Positions 38,615-48,595 are shown, numbered from the stretch's first letter. The stretch is 64,000 bases of DNA from Rheinheimera mesophila (GCF_000986865.1 NZ_LAVS01000005.1:1-64000); one strand, 5' to 3'. Numbers and translations are program-made. Notes: generated by a model not told the origin, from the letters alone.

Positions 38615-39485
38615 ACCGCCAGAGAACCATGAACGCTGGTTGGTATCCTACGCCGACTATATGACATTGCTGTTCGCTCTTTTTGTGGTGCTCTACTCTT
38701 TCGCTATGGCCAAGCAGTCCGAATACAATGCCATGGTCAAGGCCTTTATGGATTCTATGGGCAAAGTGGGTTTAATCAGCCGTCCTGCAGGAAACCCAGT
38801 GCTGGAAGGGGGGACAGGTATTTTAGAAGTAGAGCAAAAGTCTCAGGTCGAGAAAAAAGAAGAAAATAAACAAGACCTGCCGGAAAGTACTAAAGAAAGC
38901 CTGATCCCGGAAGTGGCTATTGATTTGAACGCTGGTAATGCCGAAATCAATGCGCCTGAAGATCTGCAAAAAAATCAGTCTGCGGCTATGGTCAGCAAAC
39001 GTAAAGATCAAAAAGAAATGCTGGGAAAACTGCAAAAACAGTTCCAAAACAAAAGAGTGGAAGTTGAACAACTGGGCCAGCAACTGCTGATCCGTATTAC
39101 AGATACGACGTTGTTCCCGGCAGGCTCAGCCTTTTTACAACCGCGATTGGCACCGCTGATCGATGAAATAGCGAATGTATTAAAAGATATTCCCGGCACC
39201 ATAGTAGTCACAGGTCACACCGACAATCTGCAGGAATTTGACAGCCTGTATAAAAACAACTGGGAGCTGTCCTCCTTGCGGGCTGTGGCCATAGTGCAGG
39301 AGATGTTAAAGAATAAGGGGCTGCAGCCAAACCGTATCATTGCGCAAGGACGAGCCGACACTAAACCTTTAGTGGACAACAACAGCCCGGAAAACAGAGC
39401 AAAAAACCGCCGGATTGAAATCGTTGTGACTCAGGGCGAAGCGGAAGAAGTCAAAGCGGTCACCGTAGAGCCAAAAGCAGAGTAA
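38592..39485 (+). CDS. MotB-family flagellar stator protein (MotD-like)
   Basis: A 297-residue partner of the MotA-like protein. One N-terminal membrane helix with the ion-binding Asp (ERWLVSYADYMTLLFALFVV), a charged linker (about 75-150), and a C-terminal OmpA-like peptidoglycan-binding domain (VVTGHTDNLQEF; NRRIEIVV). The N-terminal motif and length recall Pseudomonas MotD rather than E. coli MotB. Whether it uses H+ or Na+ cannot be decided by eye. ATG at 38592 or 38595. Confidence 0.93.
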   Translation: MMKKKKPEPPENHERWLVSYADYMTLLFALFVVLYSFAMAKQSEYNAMVKAFMDSMGKVGLISRPAGNPVLEGGTGILEVEQKSQVEKKEENKQDLPESTKESLIPEVAIDLNAGNAEINAPEDLQKNQSAAMVSKRKDQKEMLGKLQKQFQNKRVEVEQLGQQLLIRITDTTLFPAGSAFLQPRLAPLIDEIANVLKDIPGTIVVTGHTDNLQEFDSLYKNNWELSSLRAVAIVQEMLKNKGLQPNRIIAQGRADTKPLVDNNSPENRAKNRRIEIVVTQGEAEEVKAVTVEPKAE

Positions 39486-39504
39486 ATCTGCCCGGCACTG
39501 CGAA

Positions 39505-39957
39505 TTATCCCACCAGATAAGTACCAGTGCCTAAGGCGATATGAATACCCTGCTCGTTGTGTAACTCCATCCGGCAAACACAGACTTTATTGCCAGTGCG
39601 GATCACCTGGGCTGTGGCAATAAACTGCTGACCCCGACCAGGCCGTAAATAGTCAGTCCGAATATCTATAGTGCTCATTTTGCCGAGCTTCTCTGCCAGT
39701 TCAGCATCTGCAATATCGCCTAAACGACTTAAAGCACTGGACACAGCCATCAAACCGCCGACCACATCCAGCACTGAAGCTATCACCCCTCCATGTAAAA
39801 TTTGCTGCACCGGATTGCCTACCAATTGATTGGCCCAGTCAAACCGCACTTCAGCTTGTTGTTCATCAAAACGGGTCACTTTTAAACCTAACAGTCTGTT
39901 AAACGGCATTTGATCAAAAGTCTCAGCAATAAAAGGCAATAACTGGTCGGCGTGCAT
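39505..39957 (-). CDS. yigI: YigI-like PaaI-family hotdog thioesterase
   Basis: A 150-residue hotdog protein with the PaaI-type core (QQILHGGVIASVLDVVGGLM, with HGG and the catalytic-region Asp) and DIRTDYLRPG. Likely hydrolyses medium- or long-chain acyl-CoA, as described for YigI. The start at 39957 (MHADQLLPFI) has GAGGATCTT upstream; the longer frame from 40020 lacks conserved sequence. Divergent from recQ, consistent with the E. coli rarD-yigI-recQ neighbourhood. Confidence 0.88.
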   Translation of the reverse strand: MHADQLLPFIAETFDQMPFNRLLGLKVTRFDEQQAEVRFDWANQLVGNPVQQILHGGVIASVLDVVGGLMAVSSALSRLGDIADAELAEKLGKMSTIDIRTDYLRPGRGQQFIATAQVIRTGNKVCVCRMELHNEQGIHIALGTGTYLVG

Positions 39958-40057
39958 AAGATCCTCAATTTCACTGGTAAGAGCAGTTGACAATCTATCC
40001 CAGCAGAGCCCATGACACAATGCTTAAGACAGATTACAATGCGCCAGTTTTTTCATA

Positions 40058-41869
40058 ATGCAGCACCGCCCTTTGCCACAACTAGTGTTCGACACCTTAA
40101 AACAAGCTTTTGGTTACAGCCAGTTCCGTCACGGACAACTGGAGGTGATCCAGGCTTGCCTGAGCGGTCAGGACACCTTTGTGCTGATGCCAACAGGGGG
40201 CGGAAAATCGCTGTGCTATCAGTTACCTGCTTTGCTTTTGCCTTATGTCACTGTGGTGGTTTCGCCTTTAATGTCGCTGATGAAAGATCAGGTTGACGCC
40301 TTACAGGCCAACGGTATAGCGGCTGAATTTATTAACAGCAGCCAAAGCCGGGAAGAAATTCAGGAAGTGATCCGCCGCTTGCGTCAGCAGCAACTGAAAC
40401 TGCTGTATGTCGCGCCGGAACGCCTGTTGCAACCGGATTTTATCGCGCGCCTTACCGAGGTGGGGGTGAGCCTGTTCGCCATAGACGAAGCGCACTGTAT
40501 TTCACAATGGGGTCACGATTTCAGACCGCATTACACTGAACTGGCACAACTGAAGCACTATTTCCCGCAGGTGCCTATGATGGCGCTGACCGCCACAGCA
40601 GACCCGGCTACACAAAAAGACATCAGTCGCCAACTGAATTTACAACAGCCTTATGTCTCAGTGGGCAGCTTCGACCGACCCAACATCCGCTATACAGTGC
40701 AGGAAAAATTCCGCCCGCTGGAACAGGTGGTCAATTACCTGAAACAACAGGAACAACAAAGCGGCATCATTTATTGTGCCTCACGCCGTAAAGTGGATGA
40801 ACTGACCGAGCAACTGGCAGGCAAAGGTTTTCAGGTCGCGGCTTATCATGCCGGTTTGACCAATGAACAACGTAATGCGGTGCAGGAAGCCTTTAAGAAA
40901 GATCAGATCCAACTGATTATCGCCACTGTGGCTTTTGGCATGGGCGTAAATAAGTCCAATATTCGTTTTGTCATCCACTTCGAATTACCCCGCACTATTG
41001 AGGCTTATTATCAGGAAACAGGCCGGGCTGGCCGGGATGGTGTTGCCGCTGAAGCTTTAATGCTGGTCGACCCTGCCGATATAGCCCGGATGCGTAACTG
41101 GATAGAACAAGACGAAAACAACAGCAGAACCGAAGTCGCGTTACAGCGCTTTAATCAAATGGCAGCTTTTGCTCAGGCGCAAACCTGCAGGCGTTTAGTG
41201 CTGCTGAATTATTTTGGTGAATCCAGCCAAAAACCCTGCGGCAACTGTGATGTCTGTATAGACCCACCGAAACAATTTGATGCGACCGAACTGGCCAGAA
41301 AGGCGTTGTCCTGCGTCTATCGGGTTAATCAAAGCTTTGGCATGAATCATGTCATTGATGTACTGCGGGGCAGTCAGACCAGCCGCATTCAGGAGTTGGG
41401 GCACGACAAACTCTCGACTTATGGCATAGGCAAAGATCAATCGCACGATTATTGGCTGAGTATTTTGCGCCAATTAGTACATTGTGGTTTATTACAGCAG
41501 GATATCAGCCAGCATTCAGTGCTGAAGCTGCAAGAAGCCGCCCGGGCTGTATTACGTGCTGAACAAACACTGCAACTGGCTGTGCCTCGTCTGGCGCAAA
41601 GCAAAGCCAGTAGCAGTAAAACCACAGCACCACAAAACTATGACCGTAAGCTGTTTGCCCGGTTAAAAGTATTACGTAAAGCCATAGCAGAACGCGACGA
41701 CGTGCCCCCATTTGTGGTGTTCTCGGATGCGACACTGATAGAAATGGCGCAGGCCTGCCCCACCAATAGCCAGCAGTTTTTAGCCATCAGTGGTGTAGGC
41801 CAAACCAAATTAGGACGGTACGGCGCTGATTTCCTTGATTTAATCAGTGATTATTTAGCGGGCGACTGA
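40058..41869 (+). CDS. recQ: ATP-dependent DNA helicase RecQ
   Basis: 3'-5' helicase of the RecF recombination pathway, 603 residues. P-loop [18 protein letters not shown] box in [15 protein letters not shown], motif [12 protein letters not shown], the zinc-binding cysteines of the RQC domain ([10 protein letters not shown] then CGNCDVC), winged helix, and C-terminal HRDC domain (about 525-600). Its last 19 bases overlap the convergent cytochrome c gene. Confidence 0.98.
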   Translation: MQHRPLPQLVFDTLKQAFGYSQFRHGQLEVIQACLSGQDTFVLMPTGGGKSLCYQLPALLLPYVTVVVSPLMSLMKDQVDALQANGIAAEFINSSQSREEIQEVIRRLRQQQLKLLYVAPERLLQPDFIARLTEVGVSLFAIDEAHCISQWGHDFRPHYTELAQLKHYFPQVPMMALTATADPATQKDISRQLNLQQPYVSVGSFDRPNIRYTVQEKFRPLEQVVNYLKQQEQQSGIIYCASRRKVDELTEQLAGKGFQVAAYHAGLTNEQRNAVQEAFKKDQIQLIIATVAFGMGVNKSNIRFVIHFELPRTIEAYYQETGRAGRDGVAAEALMLVDPADIARMRNWIEQDENNSRTEVALQRFNQMAAFAQAQTCRRLVLLNYFGESSQKPCGNCDVCIDPPKQFDATELARKALSCVYRVNQSFGMNHVIDVLRGSQTSRIQELGHDKLSTYGIGKDQSHDYWLSILRQLVHCGLLQQDISQHSVLKLQEAARAVLRAEQTLQLAVPRLAQSKASSSKTTAPQNYDRKLFARLKVLRKAIAERDDVPPFVVFSDATLIEMAQACPTNSQQFLAISGVGQTKLGRYGADFLDLISDYLAGD

Positions 41870-42168
41870 GCTGGCAAAGCGGCAAAATACGCTGCTATAT
41901 CCAGAATATCTGCATCAGACAAACCTGCAGCCATAGGGGACATCACGGCATGTTTACGTCCGCCATCCCGGTACGCTTTGATCGAGAGTTCCAGATACTT
42001 CTGTTTCTGACCAGCCAGATTAGGATAATCCGGTAAGACTGAAATGCCTTCAGCACCATGGCAAGCCGAACAGACTGCCGCTTTACTTTTTCCTGCGGTG
42101 GTATCCTGCGCTGAAACCTGGGCAGACAATCCAACTAAAACCACTATGCTCAAAGATATAGATCGCAT
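41851..42168 (-). CDS. Small periplasmic cytochrome c (c4/c553-like)
   Basis: A monoheme c-type cytochrome of 105 residues. Signal peptide ([20 protein letters not shown]), heme motif CSACH (in [11 protein letters not shown]), and a C-terminal Met ligand probably in [12 protein letters not shown]. Resembles the small class I cytochromes of Alteromonadales and Vibrio that carry electrons between periplasmic partners. Convergent with recQ, 19-base overlap. Confidence 0.92.
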   Translation of the reverse strand: MRSISLSIVVLVGLSAQVSAQDTTAGKSKAAVCSACHGAEGISVLPDYPNLAGQKQKYLELSIKAYRDGGRKHAVMSPMAAGLSDADILDIAAYFAALPAQSPAK

Positions 42169-42349
42169 TCTTGTTATTCTCCCTGATGCTAGACTTTGGT
42201 TTATTTTTACTATGTTTTTTCCATTAAAGACCTAAGTACTTGTTTATACAAGTCAGAGACTGAAATTCAGTAAAATCAATACTCCAGAAAGCGCTTGAGC
42301 TAACGGCACACAGCGACGACAATGGGCCATTGCCGTTTTGGGATTTGTT

Positions 42350-43798
42350 ATGTCACTTCTGTTCAATTCGACCTACGCCTCAGCGTTGCCTGATTTAGTC
42401 AGCGCAGTTGCAGTAACCCCTTTCGCAGAGCCAAAACTCTTAGCCTATAGTGCTGATACTGCGGCTTTATTGAAGATCCCTGCTGAATTTTTTCAGCAGC
42501 CTGATGCGGCCTACTACTTAAGTGGCAAAAAGCTGTTTGAAGGCAGCAAGCCAATAGCGCAAAAATATGCCGGTCATCAGTTTGGTCAATACAACCCTGA
42601 ATTAGGCGATGGCCGGGGTTTGTTGTTGGGTGATGTCCAAGGCGCTGATGGCAAAAGTTACGACCTGCATTTAAAAGGAGCTGGCCGCACGCCTTATTCG
42701 CGTTTTGGTGATGGCCGGGCTGTGCTGCGCTCCAGCATTCGCGAATTTTTAGCGTCCGAAGCTATGTTTCATTTAGGTATACCCAGCAGCAGGGCTCTGA
42801 GTCTGGTTGGCAGCAACGAGCCAGTGCAACGGGAAACCATAGAACAAGGGGCGATGATTATCCGGGTCTGCCCCAGTCATATCCGCTTTGGTCATTTTGA
42901 GCACTGTTTTTATACTGGCGATAAAACCCAGTTAAAACGGCTGGTCGACTTTACGCTGCAACAGCATTTCCCTGAATGCCTGAACGCAGCACATCCGGCT
43001 TTGGCTATGCTGCAACAGGTTGTGATCCGTACCGCAGAACTGATCAGCCACTGGCAAGCTGTCGGTTTTAATCACGGAGTGATGAATACCGACAATATGT
43101 CGATTTTGGGCATCAGCTTTGATTATGGTCCTTATGCCTTTTTAGACGACTATCAGCCGGGTTATATCTGTAATCACTCCGATCACAGTGGCCGTTATGC
43201 CTTTGACGAACAGCCCGGTATAGGTTTGTGGAATTTGAACGCGTTGGCGCATGCTTTATCGCCTCTGATTGAAGTCGAGGACTTACGCGCTGCATTGGGG
43301 TTGTATGAGCCAACTTTAGTCCGTCATTACATGGCTTTAATGGGCAAAAAACTCGGACTTACAACACAGCAGCCTACAGACCGGGCCCTGATCGGCCAAT
43401 GGCTGGCACTATTGCAGCAACAGCAGCAGGATTACACGTTAAGCTTTCGCCGTCTGGCTGATTTTTCGGACGATGCTCTGGGCTCTTCTGTCCGCGATCA
43501 TATGTTGGATGTCGCCGCTTTTGATCAGTGGGCCAGCCTGTACCGTGCCCGTCTGACTAAGGAAAACAGCAGTGCCGCTGAACGTAAAAGTCTGATGAAT
43601 AGCATCAACCCTTTGTATATTCTGCGGAATTACTTAGCTCAGCAGGCGATCACAGCGGCCGAACAAGGCGATACAACCCCCTTGCATGACCTGATGCAGG
43701 TATTGCAGCACCCCTATCACGAAAAGCCCGGCAAAGACGCCTTTGCAGCCCCGCCGCCCGCTTGGGGCAAAGCAATGACAATTTCCTGCAGCAGTTAA
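42350..43798 (+). CDS. selO: Protein adenylyltransferase SelO (YdiU)
   Basis: Pseudokinase-fold enzyme that AMPylates proteins, linked to redox stress. 482 residues from ATG 42350. Conserved blocks: KYAGHQFGQYNPELGDGRG, LHLKGAGRTPYSRFGDGRAV, IRVCPSHIRFGHFE and the catalytic-site NHGVMNTDNMSILG with DYGPYAFLDDY. The C-terminus SCSS carries Cys where eukaryotic SELENOO has selenocysteine. The frame extends 4 codons upstream to a TTG. Followed 10 bases later by a small gene, likely the same operon. Confidence 0.96.
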   Translation: MSLLFNSTYASALPDLVSAVAVTPFAEPKLLAYSADTAALLKIPAEFFQQPDAAYYLSGKKLFEGSKPIAQKYAGHQFGQYNPELGDGRGLLLGDVQGADGKSYDLHLKGAGRTPYSRFGDGRAVLRSSIREFLASEAMFHLGIPSSRALSLVGSNEPVQRETIEQGAMIIRVCPSHIRFGHFEHCFYTGDKTQLKRLVDFTLQQHFPECLNAAHPALAMLQQVVIRTAELISHWQAVGFNHGVMNTDNMSILGISFDYGPYAFLDDYQPGYICNHSDHSGRYAFDEQPGIGLWNLNALAHALSPLIEVEDLRAALGLYEPTLVRHYMALMGKKLGLTTQQPTDRALIGQWLALLQQQQQDYTLSFRRLADFSDDALGSSVRDHMLDVAAFDQWASLYRARLTKENSSAAERKSLMNSINPLYILRNYLAQQAITAAEQGDTTPLHDLMQVLQHPYHEKPGKDAFAAPPPAWGKAMTISCSS

Positions 43799-43808
43799 CG
43801 GATATCTG

Positions 43809-44126
43809 ATGAATAGCGAAACAAGCAATGGTTTTATTGTACAAATTGAACAGGCACAGCTACGACTGACCCCTTTGTGGCCACTGCGCTTTGAGCAGGT
43901 GCAACAGTGTAGGTTGTGGTTTGCACAAAGTGCCGTCAAAACCGGTAGCTTTTGTTATGGTGCCGACAGAGTGGAATTGGCATTCAGTTTTGCAGGAGAG
44001 TCATTTACGTTTTGTTACGAAGACTATAGTGAAAGTTTTTGGGTCACAGCTGACAGTGGGGGCAGCGCTATGCTACTGTCAGAATTAGCAAAAGAATTCA
44101 GTAGCTTGGAGATTAAATGTCGGTAA
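43809..44126 (+). CDS. DUF3630-like small protein
   Basis: A 105-residue cytoplasmic protein, no signal peptide or membrane helix, with aromatic- and acid-rich sequence (ESFTFCYEDYSESFWVTA) and a C-terminal helix (SAMLLSELAKEF). I place it tentatively in DUF3630, a small family of gammaproteobacteria. It begins 10 bases after selO, and its last 10 bases overlap the start of the 7TM-GGDEF-EAL gene, so it is translationally coupled to both. Function unknown. Confidence 0.6.
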   Translation: MNSETSNGFIVQIEQAQLRLTPLWPLRFEQVQQCRLWFAQSAVKTGSFCYGADRVELAFSFAGESFTFCYEDYSESFWVTADSGGSAMLLSELAKEFSSLEIKCR

Positions 44127-46999
44127 AACTGCAGCATGGAATAAAGCTCTGGTGGTTTCTGCTGCTGCTCTGTTGCCATAGTGCTTTTGCCTTTCATGCT
44201 CAGGTTAATCGTTTTGATAAACAGCTTACTCGTGTTGAGCTGGGCCCTAATTTGTATTTTCAGCAGACTCATAAAGCTCTGCCGCTGGAAGAACTGATTT
44301 TTGACCCGGAGCGGCATCATGCCTTTCGGCTGGTCAGCGAATACAAAAAGTCTTTGCAAAGTACCGACCAGTCGCTTTGGTTATTTACCCGTTTGCATTA
44401 CACAGGCCAGACTGCCATTCAAACCATTGTGCACTACGATTTCCCACTGGCTGACGTCGTGCAGGTGTATAGCTACAACAGAGTGAAAAACGAACTGCAA
44501 CTGTTAAGCAGCACAGGGGCCTCTGTGCCTTTTTATCAACGCGCCCTCGCCTATCGTAGCTTCGCCTTTCCCCTCGATTTTGCACCAGATCAGGAACTGG
44601 ACTTATTTATTAAAGTGCAGGATGCCGCTATCGCGCCCGCTGAGCTGACCTTATGGCAGAACAATGATTTTGTATTGGACCAGTTGTATAAAAATATTCT
44701 GGATGGACTGTTGTGTGGCGTGTTATTGCTGATGGCGCTCTACAACCTGTTTTTGTATTTCTCGCTGCAACAGCGACTGTATTTGTATTATGCCGGTTTC
44801 TTTATTCATTGCGCTTTAGTACTGGCAATACTCAACGGCCTGGCTTTTGCGATGCTTTGGCCCGATTATCCTGAAATCAATCAGGCCATTTTGTATGTTG
44901 CGGCCGGGGCCACCTTCGCCTGTCTGACCCTCTTTAACTGGCACTTGCGTCAGCAGCAAGGCAACATTCTCGGACGTTTTGGTTTTTACCTTTGCTTAGT
45001 CAGCGCATTGTTATTGCTGTTCAGTCCACTTTATGCCAACAGCCAGCTTCGATTTTGGGGCTTGCTGGTTGTAACCGCGCTCTGTCTGGGCGTTAATACA
45101 TTGTTTGCGCTGATGCATGCGATCCGAGGTGATCGCGCCGCCAAAACCTTTGCCGTCGGCTGGGCTTTTTTCTTTGGTTGTATCCTGATATTAGCGCTGT
45201 CACAAATAGGCTATTTACCTGCAGCTCAGGCCTGGCAGTATCTGTTGCTGATGGCGATGACTGGCAGCATGGCATTGATGAGCTTTAGTTTATTGCAAAA
45301 TATCAACGCCAAGGCCGAGCAAAGTATCGAGCACCAGCACCAGGCTAACGCCCATTTGCAGCAGTATTACGACATTTACCACAATGCCGTAGAAGGTATG
45401 TTCACCAGCACCTTACAAGGTCAGCTCATCACCGCCAATCAAGCATTACTGACGATGCTGGGCTATCAAAACCTACAACAAATGCAACAGGATGTCGCCA
45501 AAACCGGCATGGTTCGCTATTACGCCAACCCGGATGACAGGGTACAGATGCTGAAACAGTTGCAACTTGGAGACAACAAGAATTTTGAAATCAAAGGTTT
45601 ACGTGCTGATGGTTCGGCCTTTTGGGCTCTGATGTCGGCCCGGTTGGCTAAAGGTGACGGCGAACATAGTGCTTATGTGCATGGTTCGATCGTGGACATT
45701 ACCGCGCATAAACAAAATACCGAACAACTGGCTTATCTGGCGACCCACGACCCGCTGACCTCTTTGTATAACAGACATTATTTTATTGAACAGTTAGAGC
45801 ACATATTGCGTTTTGGCCATCAGGCGACCTTGCTCTATTTGGACATTGACCAGTTTAAACTGATTAATACCACCTGCGATCACAGAGCCGGAGATGCCTT
45901 GTTATGTCAGATCAGTAACCAAATGCAGCGGGTGTTGCATGACAGAGGTATTTTGGCACGGCTGGAAAGTGATGAGTTTGTGGTATTGCTGCCTCATTTG
46001 AGCAGCAATGAAGCTTTTGCTATTGCCCATCAGTTGCTGGATACAGTGAAAGAATTCCGCTTCATCTGGCAGGACAGTGTCTTCAGCATCAGTGTCAGTA
46101 TAGGCCTGGCAGAGAACTCTGACGGTAATCAAAGCACTGAACATTGGCTGAAACAAGCAGACTCCGCCTGCTTTGTTGCCAAAGAAAAAGGCCGTAACCG
46201 TATTCATATGTTCAATGCCGACGATGAAGAATTACAGCGCCACCAATCTGAAATTCAGTGGTTAAAAACCTTAAGGCAAGCGCTGGAACAAGATAATTTT
46301 GTGCTTTTTATGCAGCCTATCCGCGCCATTCAACAGGACCTGCCAGGCTTGCACTATGAGTTACTATTGCGTTTATCTTTACCTGAACAGGGGTTAATCG
46401 CACCGGGGAATTTCTTAAGCTCTGCCGAACGTTATGGCCTGATGCCACAAATCGATCGCTGGGTGATCCGCAACTACTTCCGCTGGCTGGCCCAACAACC
46501 TGCCCATCTGGCAGAGCTCAGTCTGGCGAATATCAACTTATCCGGCGCTTCGTTAACAGATCCGCTGTTTAAAGCTTATGTCAGTTCCTTATTTCGCGAG
46601 TACCAGATCCCTTTTAGTAAGATCTGTTTTGAAATCACCGAGAGTATGGCGATTTTAAATGTGCACCAGACGCTGGATTTTATCTCCCACTTCAGGCAAC
46701 TGGGCTGTAAGTTTGCTTTAGACGACTTCGGCAGTGGATTTTCGTCTTATGGTTATCTGAAAAACTTCCCGGTCGACTTTGTCAAAATCGATGGCAGCTT
46801 TGTCCGCGACTTGCTGATCGATCCCTTTGATTGCGCCATAGTGCAGTCTATCCACGACATTGCCAGAGCGATGCAGATCCAAACCGTAGCCGAATATGTT
46901 GAAAATATGGAGATTTGTCACAAGCTCACCGAAATGGGCATCGACTTCGCGCAGGGCTATGGCCTGGCCAAACCCCGTCCTTTATATCAGCAGGACTAA
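44117..46999 (+). CDS. 7TMR-DISM/PAS/GGDEF/EAL c-di-GMP protein, probable phosphodiesterase
   Basis: A 960-residue inner-membrane signalling protein. Signal peptide, a periplasmic 7TMR-DISM ligand-binding region (about 25-180), seven helices (about 190-395), a PAS domain (about 410-530), GGDEF (about 535-700) and EAL (about 715-960). The GGDEF signature is degenerate (Glu617-Ser-Asp-Glu-Phe), so cyclase activity is unlikely. The EAL motif reads Glu748-Leu-Leu, and the other catalytic blocks are present (NINLSGAS, FEITES, ALDDFGSG, VAEYVE), so c-di-GMP hydrolysis is plausible. The periplasmic domain probably binds a carbohydrate-like ligand, as inferred for DISM domains. Overlaps the DUF3630-like gene by 10 bases. 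Confidence 0.93.
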   Translation: MSVKLQHGIKLWWFLLLLCCHSAFAFHAQVNRFDKQLTRVELGPNLYFQQTHKALPLEELIFDPERHHAFRLVSEYKKSLQSTDQSLWLFTRLHYTGQTAIQTIVHYDFPLADVVQVYSYNRVKNELQLLSSTGASVPFYQRALAYRSFAFPLDFAPDQELDLFIKVQDAAIAPAELTLWQNNDFVLDQLYKNILDGLLCGVLLLMALYNLFLYFSLQQRLYLYYAGFFIHCALVLAILNGLAFAMLWPDYPEINQAILYVAAGATFACLTLFNWHLRQQQGNILGRFGFYLCLVSALLLLFSPLYANSQLRFWGLLVVTALCLGVNTLFALMHAIRGDRAAKTFAVGWAFFFGCILILALSQIGYLPAAQAWQYLLLMAMTGSMALMSFSLLQNINAKAEQSIEHQHQANAHLQQYYDIYHNAVEGMFTSTLQGQLITANQALLTMLGYQNLQQMQQDVAKTGMVRYYANPDDRVQMLKQLQLGDNKNFEIKGLRADGSAFWALMSARLAKGDGEHSAYVHGSIVDITAHKQNTEQLAYLATHDPLTSLYNRHYFIEQLEHILRFGHQATLLYLDIDQFKLINTTCDHRAGDALLCQISNQMQRVLHDRGILARLESDEFVVLLPHLSSNEAFAIAHQLLDTVKEFRFIWQDSVFSISVSIGLAENSDGNQSTEHWLKQADSACFVAKEKGRNRIHMFNADDEELQRHQSEIQWLKTLRQALEQDNFVLFMQPIRAIQQDLPGLHYELLLRLSLPEQGLIAPGNFLSSAERYGLMPQIDRWVIRNYFRWLAQQPAHLAELSLANINLSGASLTDPLFKAYVSSLFREYQIPFSKICFEITESMAILNVHQTLDFISHFRQLGCKFALDDFGSGFSSYGYLKNFPVDFVKIDGSFVRDLLIDPFDCAIVQSIHDIARAMQIQTVAEYVENMEICHKLTEMGIDFAQGYGLAKPRPLYQQD

Positions 47000-47022
47000 G
47001 CCTCACCGCTCGCCAAACTCAT

Positions 47023-47135
47023 TGCAGTTGCAGTGAGGCGACCAGTGCGTGAGACCCCAGGAGCATAGTTTATCGATGTGACTGGGGCGAGCGCGCCAAG
47101 CTAACAAAGCTACAGTTTCAAGTACGAAGGGATAT
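47023..47135. repeat. Dispersed ~105 bp intergenic repeat, copy A
   Basis: Runs from TTGCAGTTGCAGTGAGGCGA to GTACGAAGGGATAT. Shared blocks with copy B at 57592 are GCATAGTT, GTGACTGGGG, and AACAAAGC followed by a CAG, in the same order and spacing. It lies between the c-di-GMP gene and the cysteine-cluster gene, with no open frame. The internal CCCCAG/CTGGGG can pair as a stem. Confidence 0.65.
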
Positions 47136-47224
47136 ATTTTCAGAGCCCTATTGCTGAGTCTTAATAGCTATCATTACAATAGCGCCCCGCCCCACAGGGG
47201 TAATGCTGTTTGTTCGGAGCACCT

Positions 47225-47812
47225 ATGCAACAGCTACGCGATACCGCTTCTCAACTGATGATCCTCAACGACGAAATTGCTCAGACTTACAGTCGTTATC
47301 AAAACGATCGTAAGTTGTTTTGCCGCAGTGGCTGTGGTCAATGTTGTCTGCATCCGGGTATTGAAGCGTCAGTACTGGAAATGTTGCCTTTGGCTTTGCA
47401 TTTGTATGATCAGGGTATTGCCGAAAGCACATTGGAGGCTTTGCAGCAGCATACCGCCGAAGGCTGTTTTTTCTATCAGGCCAGCTCTGACGATCGTAAA
47501 AGTGGCCAGTGTGGTGTTTACCCTTACCGTCCCGCCGTCTGCCGGATGTTTGGTGCCGCGGGCTACAGTGGTCGTTCAGGCGAAGTCTTGTTATCGATTT
47601 GCAAAGTGATACGAGCCGATGAACCTGAAGCAGTGATAGCCACAGAACAAAGCCTGCACAGCGAAACCCCACCTATGATGCGTCATCACAAAGCTCAAAT
47701 CGCCCGACTGGATTACGAGCTCAGCAAAGAAAATATGCCAATTAAACAAGCCACGCTTGCCGCTTTGGAAAAAGTGCTGACTAAAGCTTATTACGCTGCT
47801 TTTGCTGAATAA
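47225..47812 (+). CDS. YkgJ-type cysteine cluster protein
   Basis: A 195-residue cytoplasmic protein from ATG 47225 with the CxxxCGxCC motif (CRSGCGQCC), further cysteines in AEGCFFYQ and GQCGVYPYRPAVCRMFGA, and LLSICKV, the pattern of UPF0153/YkgJ, proposed to bind zinc or an iron-sulfur cluster. The reaction is unknown. A TTG at 47210 could add five residues. Convergent with the next gene (3-base gap). Confidence 0.85.
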   Translation: MQQLRDTASQLMILNDEIAQTYSRYQNDRKLFCRSGCGQCCLHPGIEASVLEMLPLALHLYDQGIAESTLEALQQHTAEGCFFYQASSDDRKSGQCGVYPYRPAVCRMFGAAGYSGRSGEVLLSICKVIRADEPEAVIATEQSLHSETPPMMRHHKAQIARLDYELSKENMPIKQATLAALEKVLTKAYYAAFAE

Positions 47813-47815
47813 GCC

Positions 47816-48595
47816 TTAACTTTTCACCGGAGCCGCAGTTGGTTGTCTGACCGGCGTTTTAGTGGCTGTAGCTGGTTCTGCTTTTGCTTCAGGTTTTTTA
47901 TCCAGCTCTTTATGCAAAACAGGAATTAGAGCGGCCACATTGGCATGGGGGATCAGCTTGACCTGATCCTGATGATAAATCCATAAATAGGCCACGGTAC
48001 GGGTAATAATCTGTACCTGGTTTAATTGCCGTATTTCTTTACCACCGGGTTGGATCGGATAAATCAGGCTAAGTTGATACTGTTCAGTTTGGTGAGTTTT
48101 AATCGCCTGAGCGATTTTTGGAACCTGATGAGTACTGGCAAAATACAGATAAAATACAAAAGTAAAAACGCCCACAACCCAATTTGGTAACAATGGTGTC
48201 GACCGGTAAGACTTATCAATCCACAGGGCGTATTTGAGATATTTTTTCCGGCACTGGCGGTCAATCCAGAGCACAACAATCACAGAAACAGTACCGATGA
48301 TTAAATTCAAAATGGTTTTAGGATGAGCAATGGCAGCCAATAAAAAGTCTGTGAGTTCCAGATAAGGCAAAACATAAAACTCAAACTCATCCAGCAGAGC
48401 AAGAGTAAAAATCAGCCCCATGACACTGGCGATTAAATAGCCAAAGGTCAACACTAAACTTGGGTGCTTGAGAAAGAATCGACTAACAGTTCTCAGCTCA
48501 GCATCAGACTGCTGATCCATTTTCGGACCGTAAATAGGGATAGCAACGTCTGCCGCCAAATCAGTCCGTTGTGCTGTCTGTTTTAACTCATTCAT
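47816..48595 (-). CDS. Multi-pass membrane protein of unknown function
   Basis: A 259-residue protein with about four membrane helices (around 48-72, 82-92, 95-112 and 140-158), a periplasmic or cytosolic domain (about 160-225) and a Lys/Ala/Pro/Thr-rich C-terminal tail (KPEAKAEPATATKTPVRQ). No family recognised. ATG at 48595 gives a hydrophilic N-terminus of 45 residues. Confidence 0.6.
   Translation of the reverse strand: MNELKQTAQRTDLAADVAIPIYGPKMDQQSDAELRTVSRFFLKHPSLVLTFGYLIASVMGLIFTLALLDEFEFYVLPYLELTDFLLAAIAHPKTILNLIIGTVSVIVVLWIDRQCRKKYLKYALWIDKSYRSTPLLPNWVVGVFTFVFYLYFASTHQVPKIAQAIKTHQTEQYQLSLIYPIQPGGKEIRQLNQVQIITRTVAYLWIYHQDQVKLIPHANVAALIPVLHKELDKKPEAKAEPATATKTPVRQPTAAPVKS

Noticed and set aside
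43787-43798. Selenocysteine at the C-terminus of SelO
   Set aside because: The codons read TGC AGC AGC before TAA, thus Cys-Ser-Ser; there is no in-frame TGA at the selenocysteine position.
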